A stretch of DNA of 64,000 nucleotides, from assembly GCF_000785555.1 (NCBI RefSeq), contig NZ_CP009129.1, positions 496,001 to 560,000 of the forward strand. The letters are read 5' to 3'. Numbering within the stretch: position 1 is the stretch's first letter; the number at the start of each line of letters is the position of its first letter. The DNA comes from Planococcus sp. PAMC 21323. Lineage in GTDB: Bacteria > Bacillota > Bacilli > Bacillales_A > Planococcaceae. Under the pieces are notes generated by a model, which saw nothing but the letters and a program-made list of their open reading frames with translations, was not told the origin of the DNA and ran no database searches. This document shows positions 17,080-25,600 of this stretch, piece by piece. The position numbers were made by a program, and so were the translations under genes.

Positions 17080-18393
17080 GATATAGTTACCTTATTGAAT
17101 ATCGCTTTATTAATACTATTGCTGGCCTTAACGGCATTTTTTGTCGGTTCAGAGTTTGCAATCGTGAAAATTCGTATGTCGCGGCTCGACCAATTAATCG
17201 CAGAAGGCAATAAAAAAGCGGTCATCGCGAAAAAAGTAGCAAGCAACTTGGATTACTATTTGTCGGCTTGTCAGCTTGGGATTACTGTTACAGCACTTGG
17301 ACTGGGTGCACTCGGAAAACCAACGATTGAACGATTGATGTACCCGATCTTTGATTTTTTTGCGGTTTCCGAAACAGTAGCATCAACCGCCTCTTACGCG
17401 ATTGCGTTTATACTCGTAACCTATCTTCACGTAGTGGTCGGCGAAATGGCACCGAAAACATTAGCCATTCAATTTGCTGAGAAGATGTCGTTGCTATTGG
17501 CACCGCCACTTTACTGGTTTGGGAAAGTCATGAAGCCTTTTATTTGGGCATTAAACGGAGCGGCTCGCGTATTGCTCCGGATTTCCGGCGTTAAACCAGC
17601 GGATCACGAACAAGCGTATTCGGAAGAAGAATTAAAGATTGTCATGGCGCAAAGTTTTGAAGGCGGAGCGATCAACGAAACCGAATTGTCGTATATGGAA
17701 AATGTCTTTTCATTTGATGAGCGTGTAGCCAAAGATATTATGGTGCCACGTACAGAACTCGTCACGCTAGATAAAGACATGCCGCTCGAGGAAATTATCG
17801 AGATTTTGGATGAAAACAATTACACACGTTATCCTGTCACAGAAGATGGCGACAAAGACCGAATTCTTGGATTTGTCAGTGCCAAGAAAATGCTTCCACA
17901 TATTGTTGCGGGACGCGAATGGTATTTGGAGAATTTCGTCTTAGAACTGCCAACTGTTTTTGAAGCAACCGGCTTACAAAATGCGCTAATGATTATGCAA
18001 AATGCACGCGTCCACATTGCCATTGTTGCAGATGAATATGGTGGTACGGCCGGCATGATCACTATGGAAGACATTTTAGAAGAGATCGTCGGTGAAATAC
18101 GTGATGAATTTGATGCCGATGAAGTGGCTGACATTAGCAAAGTAAGCGACAATCAGTATTTGATCAATGGCCGCGTGCTGTTGAAAGATCTTGAAGAACG
18201 CTTTGATTTAACATTTGATGAAAGTGATGATATCGACACGATTGGTGGATGGATTCACTTCAAAAGCCCGGGAGATGTTGAAACCGGTGCGACGTTCGCG
18301 GACTTGAACATTTCATGGACCATCGTTGAAATGGACAACCAGCAAATCAAGCAAGTGATGTTTCATACGCATTCAAATAAGTTGAACGAATAA
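17077..18393 (+). CDS. CNNM/CorC-type membrane protein (hemolysin family), full length
   Basis: A 438-residue protein with an N-terminal DUF21/CNNM membrane domain (about 1-195, four hydrophobic segments, conserved [10 protein letters not shown] and LSACQLGIT motifs). A CBS-domain pair follows (about 205-340, with IMVPRTELV and [12 protein letters not shown]) and a C-terminal CorC/HlyC domain (about 355-435). Relatives export or regulate magnesium or similar cations. It starts at GTG with an unusual bridged ribosome binding site and is followed by a shorter tandem paralogue. Confidence 0.9.
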   Translation: MDIVTLLNIALLILLLALTAFFVGSEFAIVKIRMSRLDQLIAEGNKKAVIAKKVASNLDYYLSACQLGITVTALGLGALGKPTIERLMYPIFDFFAVSETVASTASYAIAFILVTYLHVVVGEMAPKTLAIQFAEKMSLLLAPPLYWFGKVMKPFIWALNGAARVLLRISGVKPADHEQAYSEEELKIVMAQSFEGGAINETELSYMENVFSFDERVAKDIMVPRTELVTLDKDMPLEEIIEILDENNYTRYPVTEDGDKDRILGFVSAKKMLPHIVAGREWYLENFVLELPTVFEATGLQNALMIMQNARVHIAIVADEYGGTAGMITMEDILEEIVGEIRDEFDADEVADISKVSDNQYLINGRVLLKDLEERFDLTFDESDDIDTIGGWIHFKSPGDVETGATFADLNISWTIVEMDNQQIKQVMFHTHSNKLNE

Positions 18394-18412
18394 CGTCAAC
18401 TTACTCATTAAT

Positions 18413-18447
18413 GGAGGTGAATCCCTCATTTCGAGGGAGACCAATTG
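18413..18447 (+). promoter_or_regulatory. Hairpin-bridged ribosome binding site, copy 2
   Basis: GGAGGT (18413-18418) is about 27 nt from the TTG start (18445). TCCCTC (18422-18427) pairs with GAGGGA (18433-18438). The stem has one more pair than in copy 1, with both strands changed together. Confidence 0.7.
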
Positions 18448-19497
18448 GACGGACAAATAGTCATTAGTTTACTACTTATTGCGTTATTAATTATCGCAAC
18501 TGCATTTTTCGTCGGTGCCGAATTCGCTATTTTAAAAGTGCGAATGTCGAGGATCGACCAATTGATCGCTGAAGGAAATAAAAAAGCTGTACTCGCTAAA
18601 AAAGTAGCCAACGATTTGGATTATTACTTATCCGCGTGTCAGCTTGGAATCACGATAACGGCGCTCGCCCTTGGTGCATTAGGAGAGCCGACCGTTGAAC
18701 GGATGCTGCACCCGTTATTTGTTTCGTTCGAAGTCCCGGCCGCGTTATCGACTGTGTTGTCGTACGCGATCGCACTTTCGATCGTGACGTTTTTACACGT
18801 TGTGATAGGCGAACTCGCGCCAAAAACCTTGGCGATTCAATACGCTGAAAAAGTAACATTGTTACTTGCACCATCGTTGTACCGATTTGGTAAACTGATG
18901 AATCCGTTTATTTGGTTGATGAATGGCTCGGCACGGTTGTTACTGCGTTTATTCAAAGTAGAGCCGGCTAGTCACGAAGAAGCTCATTCGGAAGAAGAGT
19001 TAAAATTGATCATGTCGGAAAGCTTTCAAAGCGGCGAGATCAATCAAACCGAGCTGACGTATTTGAAGAACATCTTTGCTTTTGATGATCGCATTGTGCG
19101 CAACATCATGATTCCAAAAGTAGAAATCGTCTCAGTCGACAGCCGTTTGACACGTGCCGAACTTTTTGAAGTGCTGGATAACCATCAGTTTACGCGTTAC
19201 CCAGTAGCTGATCATGGCAATAAAGACAGCCTCATTGGTTTTATTAACACGAAAGAATTGTTAACGAGCATGGCAGCCGGAAGAACACAAAATCCGGAAT
19301 CGTTTATTCATGAAATGCCGCGTTTCCCTGAAACGACACCGATTCAAAAAGTGTTGACCAACATGCAACAAAGCCACACGCATATGGCCATCATCACAAA
19401 AGACGGTGCTATGAGCGGACTTGTGACGATGGAAGACATTTTAGAAGAAATCGTCGGCGAAATTAGCGACGACTCGTTTGAAGCAAAACCAATTTAA
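18445..19497 (+). CDS. CNNM/CorC-type membrane protein, short paralogue
   Basis: A 350-residue tandem paralogue of the preceding gene. It has the DUF21/CNNM membrane domain ([19 protein letters not shown]) and the CBS pair ending in [13 protein letters not shown], but stops a few residues later, so the C-terminal CorC/HlyC domain (about 80 residues) is absent. Start is TTG with a hairpin between Shine-Dalgarno and start. Cation transport or its regulation is likely; the two proteins may work as a pair. Confidence 0.88.
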   Translation: MDGQIVISLLLIALLIIATAFFVGAEFAILKVRMSRIDQLIAEGNKKAVLAKKVANDLDYYLSACQLGITITALALGALGEPTVERMLHPLFVSFEVPAALSTVLSYAIALSIVTFLHVVIGELAPKTLAIQYAEKVTLLLAPSLYRFGKLMNPFIWLMNGSARLLLRLFKVEPASHEEAHSEEELKLIMSESFQSGEINQTELTYLKNIFAFDDRIVRNIMIPKVEIVSVDSRLTRAELFEVLDNHQFTRYPVADHGNKDSLIGFINTKELLTSMAAGRTQNPESFIHEMPRFPETTPIQKVLTNMQQSHTHMAIITKDGAMSGLVTMEDILEEIVGEISDDSFEAKPI

Positions 19498-19509
19498 TAT
19501 GAATGAGTG

Positions 19510-19543
19510 AGAAGAGGAACCTGTGGGTTCTTCTTCTTTTTTT
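19510..19543 (+). terminator. Terminator after the CorC pair
   Basis: Stem AGAAGAGGAACC / GGTTCTTCTTCT with one G-T pair and T-run. Confidence 0.85.
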
Positions 19544-19595
19544 GGTAATTTATTGGTAAGGTTAAAAGAAAGAATTATACAAAGGAGAGGTGTGT

Positions 19596-20084
19596 ATGAA
19601 AGAACAATCAGCAAGAAATACGAGAGAAGGGATTATATTTGTCGGCGCGTTAATCTTTTTTGCCGTAGCCACATTTTTTAGTTTGTACGAAGGTAGCCGT
19701 CTGGATAATGTCCCTTGGGAATGGCCGTACTCTGCGGTTTTTACTAATTGGCTAAACGGTGGTGTTGAGTCGGCTGCTGATATTTTGACGATTGACTATT
19801 TGGTATACGCTGCGAAATTCGCACCAGTGTATCCAACTATTATGTTTTTTTCTGCGTTCGCATTGCTGCTGCAACTAGCTTCGTGGATCTTAAAAAAGAG
19901 TGAAATTGCGTTAAGTGTGTTCCATCTCGTGTGTGGATTTGCTCTTTTGTTTATGAGTGGCGTATTGATGTCGTCGCCAACAGTCGGACTTGAGTTTTTC
20001 TCTCGGGTTTTCTTTGTTACGGCCTTAGTTGTGGTGATTTCAGGAGTGGTTTCTTTCGTTAAAGCTCGGAAACAGGTTGTGTGA
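19596..20084 (+). CDS. Four-helix integral membrane protein of unknown function
   Basis: A 162-residue protein with four hydrophobic segments (about residues 13-32, 68-90, 97-118, 127-150) and a short external loop rich in aromatic residues after the first. AAGGAGAGG (19582-19590) is well spaced for the ATG at 19596, not for the GTG at 19590. No family is recognised. It is followed directly by a 21-nt repeat array. Confidence 0.65.
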   Translation: MKEQSARNTREGIIFVGALIFFAVATFFSLYEGSRLDNVPWEWPYSAVFTNWLNGGVESAADILTIDYLVYAAKFAPVYPTIMFFSAFALLLQLASWILKKSEIALSVFHLVCGFALLFMSGVLMSSPTVGLEFFSRVFFVTALVVVISGVVSFVKARKQVV

Positions 20085-20090
20085 GTGAGG

Positions 20091-20216
20091 TTGTTTGCGG
20101 GATCGGGTTGTTTGTTTGAGAGGAGTGATGCGTTGTTTGCAGGGACGCGCGGTTTGTTTGCGCGATAACGCTCGTTGTTTGCGGGATAGCCGAGTTTGTT
20201 TGCAAACCGCCCAAAA
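20091..20216. repeat. 21-nt periodic array (type B), first block
   Basis: Six units beginning TTGTTTG start at 20091, 20112, 20133, 20154, 20175 and 20196, exactly 21 bases apart. Typical unit: TTGTTTGCGGGATAGCCGAG. A hairpin follows at 20241-20282. Confidence 0.85.
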
Positions 20217-20240
20217 CCAAAACCGAGTTACCCAAAACCA

Positions 20241-20282
20241 GAAAACCCCGACCAAAGCACGTACGCTTCGGTCGGGGTTTTC
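20241..20282. terminator. Hairpin after array block 1
   Basis: An 18-bp stem with one mismatch (20241-20258 with 20265-20282), loop ACGTAC. It looks like a strong bidirectional terminator and is part of the duplicated array unit. Confidence 0.8.
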
Positions 20283-20316
20283 GATGAAAAGAGGGAGCAG
20301 CTGGGTGGTGGGAAGG

Positions 20317-20442
20317 TTGTTTGCAGGATCGGGTTGTTTATTTGCGGAAAGTGATGCGTTGATTGCAGTGACGCGCGATTTGTTTGCGGGATAACGCTCG
20401 TTGTTTGCGGGATAGCCGAGTTTGTTTGCACCACGCCAAAAA
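20317..20442. repeat. 21-nt periodic array (type B), second block
   Basis: Six units at 20317, 20338, 20359, 20380, 20401 and 20422, again 21 bases apart, 226 bases after the first block. Units align one to one with those of block 1 (for example both fifth units read TTGTTTGCGGGATAGCCGAG). It is followed by its own hairpin. Confidence 0.85.
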
Positions 20443-20469
20443 CCTCAACCCCTAATTACCCAAAACAAG

Positions 20470-20514
20470 AAAACTGCAGACCCAGCGCTACTCGATGGAT
20501 CCGCAGTTTTCGAT
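20470..20514. terminator. Hairpin after array block 2
   Basis: GAAAACTGC near 20469 pairs with GCAGTTTTC near 20503-20511, with partial pairing inside. It occupies the same place relative to the array as the hairpin at 20241 but has a different stem, and it ends the small minus-strand operon. Confidence 0.65.
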
Positions 20515-20682
20515 TTAATCGGTCATCAGCTTCTCGAGTTGTTTATGCTCCAAAGCAACTTTTTCTCGCTGTAATTGAATATCCGCTAGTTTAATCTCGG
20601 ATCTCCGATGTATATCAAAAGCAGCGAGAAGAATTGTTCCAATAGAAATTATTGTAATCATTAAGTAAAATCCGATTTCCAA
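20515..20682 (-). CDS. Small single-pass membrane protein
   Basis: A 55-residue protein starting at TTG (20682) with AAAGGAGAG about 6 nt upstream. It has one N-terminal membrane segment (about residues 4-23: FYLMITIISIGTILLAAF) followed by a charged amphipathic helix (RSEIKLADIQLQREKVALEH). It follows the next minus-strand gene by 14 bases, so they form an operon. Function unknown. Confidence 0.65.
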   Translation of the reverse strand: MEIGFYLMITIISIGTILLAAFDIHRRSEIKLADIQLQREKVALEHKQLEKLMTD

Positions 20683-20696
20683 GGTAGTCTCTCCTT

Positions 20697-20963
20697 TTAT
20701 CCGTTAAGAGCTTGTTGTGCACGGTGCTGATCTTTTTTCTCCACATACAAATCATATTGTGCGGTATTTGTCATGGCGTCGCGCATATGTGAGGAACCGA
20801 TATGACCTTCAGTACCGTGAACATTGGCATTTACTCGTAACACCGTGTCATAGCTGATGCCTTGTGTGCGAAGTTTATCGACCGCTTTGTAATACATATC
20901 ATCACCAAAAGCAGTGTAAGCCAAATGCTTTTTCTTAAAAAATATCCACCGGATTAGTCCCAT
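20697..20963 (-). CDS. Small protein, possibly DUF2007-like
   Basis: An 88-residue protein. ATG at 20963 is preferred over an earlier in-frame start because AGGAGG (20973-20978) lies 9 nt upstream. After a basic, hydrophobic N-terminus it reads LAYTAFGDDMYYKAVDKLRTQG, then a central block, then YDLYVEKKDQHRAQQAL. This pattern (mobile helix, then a short strand with V/E-K-K-D and a final helix) recalls DUF2007-type signal-transducing proteins, but the match is weak. First gene of a two-gene minus-strand operon. Confidence 0.6.
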   Translation of the reverse strand: MGLIRWIFFKKKHLAYTAFGDDMYYKAVDKLRTQGISYDTVLRVNANVHGTEGHIGSSHMRDAMTNTAQYDLYVEKKDQHRAQQALNG

Positions 20964-21088
20964 ATCGCAACGCCTCCTGAGTATTATACGCACAATCGAT
21001 CAAATGTTTCATTTTAGAAAAAATGGAACGCAATTTCCAAAAGAGCGTATAATAAAGGAACACTTGGAACGAAGAGAGGAGCATTGCC

Positions 21089-21490
21089 ATGCAAAGCTAC
21101 ACTTTTTTATTTTTCGTGGTCGGACTGGTTGTCTTGGTTACGATGATTGCCCCTTATTTTAATTGGTGGGTGAAAAGCATCATTGTTATTTATTACGGCA
21201 GCTTGTCTTTTATATTTATCAACAAGCACACGTCCATCAATAGAACATACAAAGACATCACCCCGGTTCCCGCTGCCTATTGGGAAGAAAATTCGCAATG
21301 GGTGTGGACTATATCCAATCTGATTTTTTGGCCGTTTGGCATTATGCTGTTGTATATTTTCTTTCGGCTGTTTCAACGCGCTGAAATACTTTCTGCTAAA
21401 GTCTTTATCGCTATCGGTTTGTTGCTAGCTGTTATGCTCATACTTTTCTTGAATTTCGTTTTTAATTTTGAATATGGTTATCTTCCTTAA
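21089..21490 (+). CDS. Integral membrane protein of unknown function
   Basis: A 133-residue protein with four hydrophobic segments (about 4-22, 28-47, 72-96, 104-128) joined by short loops; the second loop carries PVPAAYWEENSQWVW. AGAGGAGC about 7 nt upstream of the ATG. It lies before the flotillin gene but is separated by a sigma-W-type promoter, so it is probably an independent unit and is not an NfeD-type partner. Confidence 0.6.
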   Translation: MQSYTFLFFVVGLVVLVTMIAPYFNWWVKSIIVIYYGSLSFIFINKHTSINRTYKDITPVPAAYWEENSQWVWTISNLIFWPFGIMLLYIFFRLFQRAEILSAKVFIAIGLLLAVMLILFLNFVFNFEYGYLP

Positions 21491-21507
21491 GAAATATTTA
21501 CTTTTTT

Positions 21508-21533
21508 TGAAACATTTAGTTAATTTATTCGTA
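21508..21533 (+). promoter_or_regulatory. Sigma-W-type promoter of the flotillin gene
   Basis: TGAAAC (21508-21513) and CGTA (21530-21533) are separated by exactly 16 bases, the consensus of sigma-W promoters. In Bacillus subtilis the yuaFGI flotillin operon is known to be sigma-W controlled, so this fits cell-envelope stress induction. Confidence 0.82.
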
Positions 21534-21605
21534 ATACTATTATAGGCGCAACGCCATAGTCTATTCAATAGGATGCGCCAATCAGCAAAAGGGAGTGGGA
21601 AAAAC

Positions 21606-23093
21606 ATGCAATCATTAGGAATTATTACAGTCATTATTGCGCTAGTCATCATTGCAGCAATTGCCGGCATCGGGTATTTTTTCTGGATGAAGATCCGTTA
21701 CCGTACCGCGAAATCCAATGAGGCGCTAATTATCACGGGTCCAAAATTAGGCGATCCGCAAAAAGATACGAATATTTTCACCGATGACGAAGGGCGTTCA
21801 ATGAAAATCATACGAGGCGGCGGTTATTTACTGAAACGTTTCCAAACATCAACGCCTGTTAGTTTGACTTCATTTCAACTGAAACTTGCGACACCGCGTG
21901 TTTATACAAACGCTGGGGTACCGATTGTTGCAGACGCTGTTGCCATGGTGAAAGTCGCTGACACGTTAAACGGCATTGCCAATTATGCCGAGCAGTTTCT
22001 TGGGAAAGAACAAGAAGAAATTGAAACAGAAATTATCGAAGTACTGGGCAGTAATTTGCGTGCTATCCTATCGAAAATGACGGTAGAAGACATCAATAGC
22101 GACCGCGAGAAATTCAACACGGATGTACAAGACGTTGCCCAAAAGCAACTAGATTTGATGGGCTTTAAAATCACGTCACTCGGCTTGACCGATTTGCGTG
22201 ATGCGGATGAAAATAATGGCTACTTAGAAAACCTAGGTCGACCGCGTATCGCAGAAGTGCGAAAGCTTGCTGAAATCGCAGAAGCCAATACCGAGCGCGA
22301 AACACGTATTCACCGCGCGCAAACCGACCAAGAAGCAAAAGAGGAAGAGTACAAACGCCAAATTTCTACAGCCGAATCGAAAAAAGAAAAAGACATAAAA
22401 GACGCCGCGTTTAAAGAAGAAACCGAACGTGCACGTGCCAAGTCGGAACAGTCTTACGAACTGGAAAAAGCCAAACTTGCAATGGAAATCCAAGACGAAG
22501 AACTCAGTATGCAATTTGCGGCACGTGAACGCGCAGTTAAACTTGAAGAAGAAGAAAGCAAAGTGCGTAAAACAAAAGCTGATGCGACTTACTACGAAAC
22601 GACACGTTCCGCAGAAGCTGATGCGCGCCGTGCTGTTATCGACGGGGAAGCAAAAGCGAAGATTAAGCGTGACGAAGGTGCTGCAGAAGCAGAAGTTATT
22701 CGTGAGCGCGGTAAAGCAGAAGCCGAGTCTCGTAAATTGCTTGCTGAAGCAATGGAAGAGCATGGCGACGTGATCATCACCGAAAAACTAATCGACATGC
22801 TGCCAGTATTCGCGGAGAAAGTTGCCTTGCCACTAAGCAATATTGAATCGGTGAAAATCATTGATTCCGGCAACGGCCAAGGCATTCCATCATTTGGCCG
22901 AAGCGTCACGAAAACGATGGTCGACATGCAAGAACCGTTGAAAGAAATGACCGGTATCGATATCGGCGATTTGCTGAAGTCGTACGTCAATCGCAACAAC
23001 CAACCCGCAGCGCAAGCACCAGTTGCAACAATGCCTGTGGTGCAAAAAGAAGAAACGGTTGAGGATATGAATCAACCTGAAGAAGAATTGTAA
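21606..23093 (+). CDS. floT: Flotillin-like protein
   Basis: A 495-residue membrane scaffold of the SPFH/flotillin family. An N-terminal hydrophobic anchor (about 5-28) precedes the SPFH domain (about 35-200). A long Glu/Ala/Lys-rich coiled coil follows (about 215-400, with repeated EAEARK-like steps), then a C-terminal part with GIPSFGRSVTKTM and a Pro/Gln tail. GGGAGTGGG lies about 8 nt before the ATG at 21606; the upstream ATG at 21573 lacks a site. It organises membrane microdomains. Unlike B. subtilis there is no NfeD-type gene just upstream. Confidence 0.9.
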   Translation: MQSLGIITVIIALVIIAAIAGIGYFFWMKIRYRTAKSNEALIITGPKLGDPQKDTNIFTDDEGRSMKIIRGGGYLLKRFQTSTPVSLTSFQLKLATPRVYTNAGVPIVADAVAMVKVADTLNGIANYAEQFLGKEQEEIETEIIEVLGSNLRAILSKMTVEDINSDREKFNTDVQDVAQKQLDLMGFKITSLGLTDLRDADENNGYLENLGRPRIAEVRKLAEIAEANTERETRIHRAQTDQEAKEEEYKRQISTAESKKEKDIKDAAFKEETERARAKSEQSYELEKAKLAMEIQDEELSMQFAARERAVKLEEEESKVRKTKADATYYETTRSAEADARRAVIDGEAKAKIKRDEGAAEAEVIRERGKAEAESRKLLAEAMEEHGDVIITEKLIDMLPVFAEKVALPLSNIESVKIIDSGNGQGIPSFGRSVTKTMVDMQEPLKEMTGIDIGDLLKSYVNRNNQPAAQAPVATMPVVQKEETVEDMNQPEEEL

Positions 23094-23111
23094 GAGAATA
23101 TTGCAAGGAAT

Positions 23112-23146
23112 AAACCCTAGGGCCTTAAAGGTTCTTGGGGTTTTTA
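23112..23146 (+). terminator. Terminator after the flotillin gene
   Basis: AAACCC near 23112 pairs with GGGGTTT near 23137, followed by T-rich sequence. Confidence 0.6.
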
Positions 23147-23230
23147 TTGTCTAAATTTTTCTACATAAAGTAATCAAAATAAGGTAGCATAAGAAATGAA
23201 GTGAAAATTTAGATAAAAGGGGAGTTAGAA

Positions 23231-24550
23231 ATGAAAGGGATTACACGTTTTTCGAATAATTTGATGGAGCGTTATTTACCGGATCCGTTTTTATTCGTGA
23301 TCATTTTGACGGTAGTGGTGTTCGGACTGGGCTTAGGCTTAACGGATTCGTCGCCTGTGCAGATGGTAGCTTTTTGGGGGGAAGGATTCTGGGCGTTACT
23401 GGCATTCTCGATGCAAATGGTGCTCGTACTCGTTACCGGATTTGTACTAGCGAGCAGCCCGATTTTCAAAAAGGGACTGGGCAAGCTAGCGAGTTTTGCG
23501 AAGTCACCAGGCAGTGCTATTTTGTGGGTATCGATTGTGTCACTTGCAGCAAGCTGGATCAACTGGGGCTTTGGCTTGGTAATTGGTGCGTTGTTTGCAA
23601 AAGAATTGGCAAAGCGTGTGGAGAACGTCGATTATCGCTTATTGATTGCCAGTGCGTATTCAGGTTTCTTGATTTGGCACGCGGGATTTTCGGGTTCGAT
23701 TCCGTTGTCGATTGCAACAGAAGGACATCCATTTGCAGACAAAATCGGTATTATTCCTACGTCAGAAACAATTTTTTCAAGTTATAACTTAATTATCGTT
23801 CTGGCATTAATCATCATTGTGCCGTTACTCAATCGCATGATGATGCCGAAAAAAGAAGAAACCGTTACAGTAGATCCAAAAGTGTTAGTCGAACCGGTTG
23901 CGGAAGACGTTCCGGCAAAAGGCGATATGACACCAGCAGAACGCCTAGAAAACAGCTGGATTTTATCGATGGTTATAGGTGTTTTAGGTATTGCATTTAT
24001 TGTTTATTATTTTAACAATAACGGTTTTGCGTTAACGCTCGATTTGGTTAACTTTATGTTCTTGTTCCTCGGCATTCTTTTCCACGGAACGCCGCGCAAA
24101 TACTTGATCGCCGTTCAAGAAGCGGTCAAAGGAGCAGGTGCCATCATCGTTCAATTCCCGTTTTACGCAGGAATCATGGGCATGATGACAGCTTCTGGAT
24201 TGGCAGCGGTCATTTCAGAAGCGTTCGTTAGCATTTCAACAGTCGACACGTTCCCACTTTTCGCATTCTTAAGTGCGGGACTCGTTAACTTTTTCGTTCC
24301 TTCAGGTGGCGGACAATGGGCGGTACAAGCCCCGATTATGTTAGAAGCTGCTGAAATGCTTGGCAGCGACCCGGCGAAAGTCGCGATGGCTGTTGCATGG
24401 GGAGATGCTTGGACAAACATGATCCAGCCGTTCTGGGCTTTGCCAGCACTGGCAATCGCTGGGCTTAAAGCAAAAGACATCATGGGCTTTTGTGTGATTG
24501 TGCTAGTGGTTAGTGGTGTAGTGATTGGCGCAGGGTTATTGTTTTTGTAA
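23231..24550 (+). CDS. Short-chain fatty acid transporter (AtoE/TIGR00366-like)
   Basis: A 439-residue integral membrane protein with about eleven hydrophobic segments. It shows the AtoE-family start (ITRFSNNLMERYLPDPF), the SWINWGFGL and SGFLIWHAGFSGSIPL motifs, and the C-terminal NFFVPSGGGQWAVQAPIML and WGDAWTNMIQPFWALP blocks. Members import short-chain fatty acids such as butyrate or acetoacetate. A GGGGAG site lies 8 nt from the ATG. It is a single-gene unit with no acetoacetate-degradation genes nearby. Confidence 0.9.
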   Translation: MKGITRFSNNLMERYLPDPFLFVIILTVVVFGLGLGLTDSSPVQMVAFWGEGFWALLAFSMQMVLVLVTGFVLASSPIFKKGLGKLASFAKSPGSAILWVSIVSLAASWINWGFGLVIGALFAKELAKRVENVDYRLLIASAYSGFLIWHAGFSGSIPLSIATEGHPFADKIGIIPTSETIFSSYNLIIVLALIIIVPLLNRMMMPKKEETVTVDPKVLVEPVAEDVPAKGDMTPAERLENSWILSMVIGVLGIAFIVYYFNNNGFALTLDLVNFMFLFLGILFHGTPRKYLIAVQEAVKGAGAIIVQFPFYAGIMGMMTASGLAAVISEAFVSISTVDTFPLFAFLSAGLVNFFVPSGGGQWAVQAPIMLEAAEMLGSDPAKVAMAVAWGDAWTNMIQPFWALPALAIAGLKAKDIMGFCVIVLVVSGVVIGAGLLFL

Positions 24551-24566
24551 AGTAAAGATGAAGAGT

Positions 24567-24600
24567 GGCCTTGCCTGTGATTTGGGTAAGGTTTTTTTGT
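24567..24600 (+). terminator. Terminator after the fatty acid transporter
   Basis: CCTTGCC near 24569 pairs with GG(G)TAAGG near 24584, followed by seven T. Confidence 0.7.
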
Positions 24601-24801
24601 GCTACTAATTTAGTAGTTTATTGTAAAAAAAATAACCAATTTCTATATAAATTAGTTTAATATTGTGTTAACTTAGTAATAATATAGTTCAAATGAATTA
24701 ATGCGATAACCGAAAAGGCCTATCGATAGGAAATGGAATTCTGAAGAACAACTAATGATATCAGGAAAAATACTTTACTAGATGAAAGGGGCGAGTGATT
24801 T

Positions 24802-25587
24802 ATGTGGAAAAATAAGAAGTTATGGACATCTGCGGGACTAATCGTACTGTTAAGCGGCTGTAGCGGAGAAGTGGTAGACGTAGATGAACCTGTTCTTGAA
24901 GTTGCAGAAGTCGATGCTGCAGAAACAGAAAAATCTGAGAAAGAAGTAGATGACAAGGAAAAAGAAGAAGCGGAGGTAAAAGCTGAAACCGAAGCAGCAG
25001 AAAAAGCAAAATCTGAGGAAAAGCAAAAGGCTGAAGTAGAAGCAAAAGAGAAAGCAGAAGCGGAAGAGCAAGCGAAAGCAGAAGAGCAAGCAAAAGCAGA
25101 AGAGCAAGCAAAAGCTGAAGCCGAAGAGGCAGAACGCAAAGAAGCAGAAAATGCAGGTTCAGTATCTCAGCAACAAGCTGTAGGAATGGCAGAAAATTAT
25201 ATCTCATACACCGCATTTTCGAAAAGCGGACTGATCGAACAATTGGAATTTGAAGGATTTAGTAATGCAGATGCAGCATTTGCTGTAGAACAAATCGATG
25301 TCAGTTGGAACTCGCAAGCAGTACTAGCAGCTGAAAATTATATCGCGTATACTGCTTTTTCGAAAAAAGGACTGATCGAACAGTTGGAATTCGAAGGTCA
25401 TAGTAACGGCGATGCAGCAAACGCAGTAGAAGAAATCACTGTGGACTGGGGCGAACAAGCCATGTTAGCTGCAGAGAATTATCTTGAATACACGTCTTTC
25501 TCAAGATCTGGGCTGATTGAGCAACTGGAGTTTGAGGGGCATAGTAATGCTGATGCTACGAATGCAGTGAATGCGGTAGGACTTTAA
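24802..25587 (+). CDS. Lipoprotein with three Ltp-type repeats
   Basis: A 261-residue lipoprotein (lipobox LSGC, Cys15). A long Glu/Ala/Lys helix (about 30-120) includes the perfect pentapeptide-like tandem AEEQAK. Three C-terminal copies of about 44 residues follow (from about 122, 168 and 212), each with the pattern AENYIxYTxFSxxGLIEQLE then FEGxSNxDAxxAV. This is the repeat of host-cell-surface-exposed (Ltp) lipoproteins, PF07553. In phage TP-J34 an Ltp lipoprotein blocks DNA injection; chromosomal homologues are also common, so an exclusion role is possible but unproven. It is monocistronic. Confidence 0.85.
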   Translation: MWKNKKLWTSAGLIVLLSGCSGEVVDVDEPVLEVAEVDAAETEKSEKEVDDKEKEEAEVKAETEAAEKAKSEEKQKAEVEAKEKAEAEEQAKAEEQAKAEEQAKAEAEEAERKEAENAGSVSQQQAVGMAENYISYTAFSKSGLIEQLEFEGFSNADAAFAVEQIDVSWNSQAVLAAENYIAYTAFSKKGLIEQLEFEGHSNGDAANAVEEITVDWGEQAMLAAENYLEYTSFSRSGLIEQLEFEGHSNADATNAVNAVGL

Positions 25588-25600
25588 TAAAAGACATAGA

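Noticed and set aside
20040..20434. Minus- and plus-strand short reading frames with heptapeptide repeats (RKQ-like)
   Set aside because: They follow from the 21-nt period; there are no ribosome binding sites and the frames run through hairpins.
20091..20442. CRISPR array
   Set aside because: Units are 21 nt in total with a partly conserved 7-13 nt core and no spacer-sized unique segments; no cas genes are nearby.
24720..25216. Long minus-strand reading frames (Ser/Ala- or Leu-rich)
   Set aside because: Shadows of the Glu/Ala/Lys-rich stalk of the Ltp lipoprotein.
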